A stretch of 6,200 nucleotides of DNA from JBQTIM01 sp052388135 (GTDB lineage: Bacteria > Elusimicrobiota > Elusimicrobia > FEN-1173): assembly GCA_052388135.1 (NCBI GenBank), contig JBQTIM010000226.1, positions 1 to 6,200 on the forward strand. Direction: 5' to 3'. The position numbers and the translations under genes were made by a program. The stretch's first letter is position 1. The number at the start of each line of letters is the position of its first letter. The notes beneath the pieces were generated by a model. That model saw only the letters and a list, made by a program, of their open reading frames with translations. It ran no database searches and was not told the origin of the DNA. Of this stretch, positions 6,122 through 6,200 are shown piece after piece.

Positions 6122-6151
6122 GCCGCCCTTTTCGGCGGCGGAAGCAAAAAA
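6122..6151 (-). terminator. Hairpin and T run downstream of tRNA-Gly, possible tRNA terminator
   Basis: Directly after the tRNA 3' end the minus strand reads GA, then six T (6151-6146), then a perfect 6-bp stem: GCCGCC, loop GAAAAG, GGCGGC (6139-6122). The T run comes before the stem rather than after it, so this is not a canonical intrinsic terminator. It may still mark the end or processing site of the tRNA transcript. Confidence 0.3.
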
Positions 6152-6153
6152 TC

Positions 6154-6200
6154 AGCGGGCGATGGGAATCGAACCCACGTCCGGAGCTTGGAAGGCTCCT
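6154..6200 (-). tRNA. tRNA-Gly(TCC), 5' part outside window
   Basis: Forty-seven bases of the 3' part are visible. The anticodon stem GGAGC/GCTCC encloses loop CTTCCAA, whose anticodon TCC (6192-6190) reads glycine GGA codons. A 4-base variable loop GGAC, the T arm GTGGG-TTCGATT-CCCAT and the acceptor strand CGCCCGC follow. The discriminator base is T (6154), as usual for bacterial glycine tRNAs. CCA is not encoded, so it must be added by nucleotidyltransferase. The D arm and the 5' acceptor strand (expected GCGGGCG) lie beyond the window. Confidence 0.95.

Larger units (their letters stand above)
5878..6153. other. Non-coding gap between tRNA-Gly and the kinase gene
   Basis: I see no gene I can support in these 276 bases. 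The part nearest the kinase (about 5878-5960) is GC-rich and unremarkable. About 5960-6005 is the only AT-rich patch of the window and holds the 38-bp dyad. About 6045-6140 carries three close GC hairpins. A six-T run on the minus strand (6146-6151) directly follows the tRNA. The kinase promoter is most likely in this gap, but no -35/-10 pair with proper spacing is convincing. Confidence 0.7.

Noticed and set aside
1..6200. Search for CRISPR arrays, insertion sequence ends, integrases, toxin-antitoxin pairs or tRNA-linked attachment sites
   Set aside because: No regular spaced repeats, transposase or integrase motifs, or duplicated tRNA 3' end were seen; the tRNA sits at the edge, so an island outside the window cannot be excluded.

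Overview
The window is a high-GC bacterial segment in which every supported gene lies on the minus strand, so the biological reading order runs from high to low coordinates. The genes show strong G/C preference at third codon positions. The partial tRNA has the bacterial glycine layout with no encoded CCA, and the regulators belong to bacterial two-component families. The species cannot be named from this sequence. The mix of a multi-PAS hybrid kinase, an NtrC-type receiver and a LysM lytic transglycosylase suggests a Gram-negative free-living or environmental lineage (inference).

Layout in transcription order. (1) 6200-6154: 3' two thirds of tRNA-Gly with anticodon TCC, cut by the window edge. 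(2) 6153-5878: a 276-base non-coding gap holding three compact GC hairpins (one with a competing alternative pairing) and the only AT-rich patch of the window, which is a 38-bp dyad with 13/14 matching arms. (3) 5877-3310: a soluble hybrid histidine kinase with three PAS domains, HisKA, HATPase_c and a C-terminal receiver. The receiver is broken by a frameshift at a four-base G run, just before its conserved Lys-Pro motif; the displaced end continues in another frame to 3347. (4) 3289-3029: an 86-residue protein of unknown function that starts at TTG and has no internal methionine. (5) 3024-1849: a DegT/DnrJ/EryC1/StrS-type PLP enzyme. (6) 1852-464: a secreted MltD-like lytic transglycosylase with a C-terminal LysM, whose ATG overlaps the stop of gene 5. 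(7) 463-370: a short gap with a GC hairpin and a 25-bp dyad reaching the ribosome-binding region. (8) 369-1: N-terminal receiver domain of a response regulator, cut by the window edge.

Genes 3 to 6 are packed with gaps of 20 and 4 bases and one 4-base overlap, so they look like one transcription unit: a sensory kinase, a small unknown protein, a sugar-type aminotransferase and a periplasmic peptidoglycan-cleaving enzyme. The response regulator follows after 94 bases and may be the kinase's output partner or a separate unit with its own control site. A working reading is envelope remodelling under two-component control, but this rests on adjacency only. I do not see a clearly new defence or mobile system. 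The points most worth a second look are the receiver frameshift, the two dyads upstream of the regulatory genes, and the small unknown protein.
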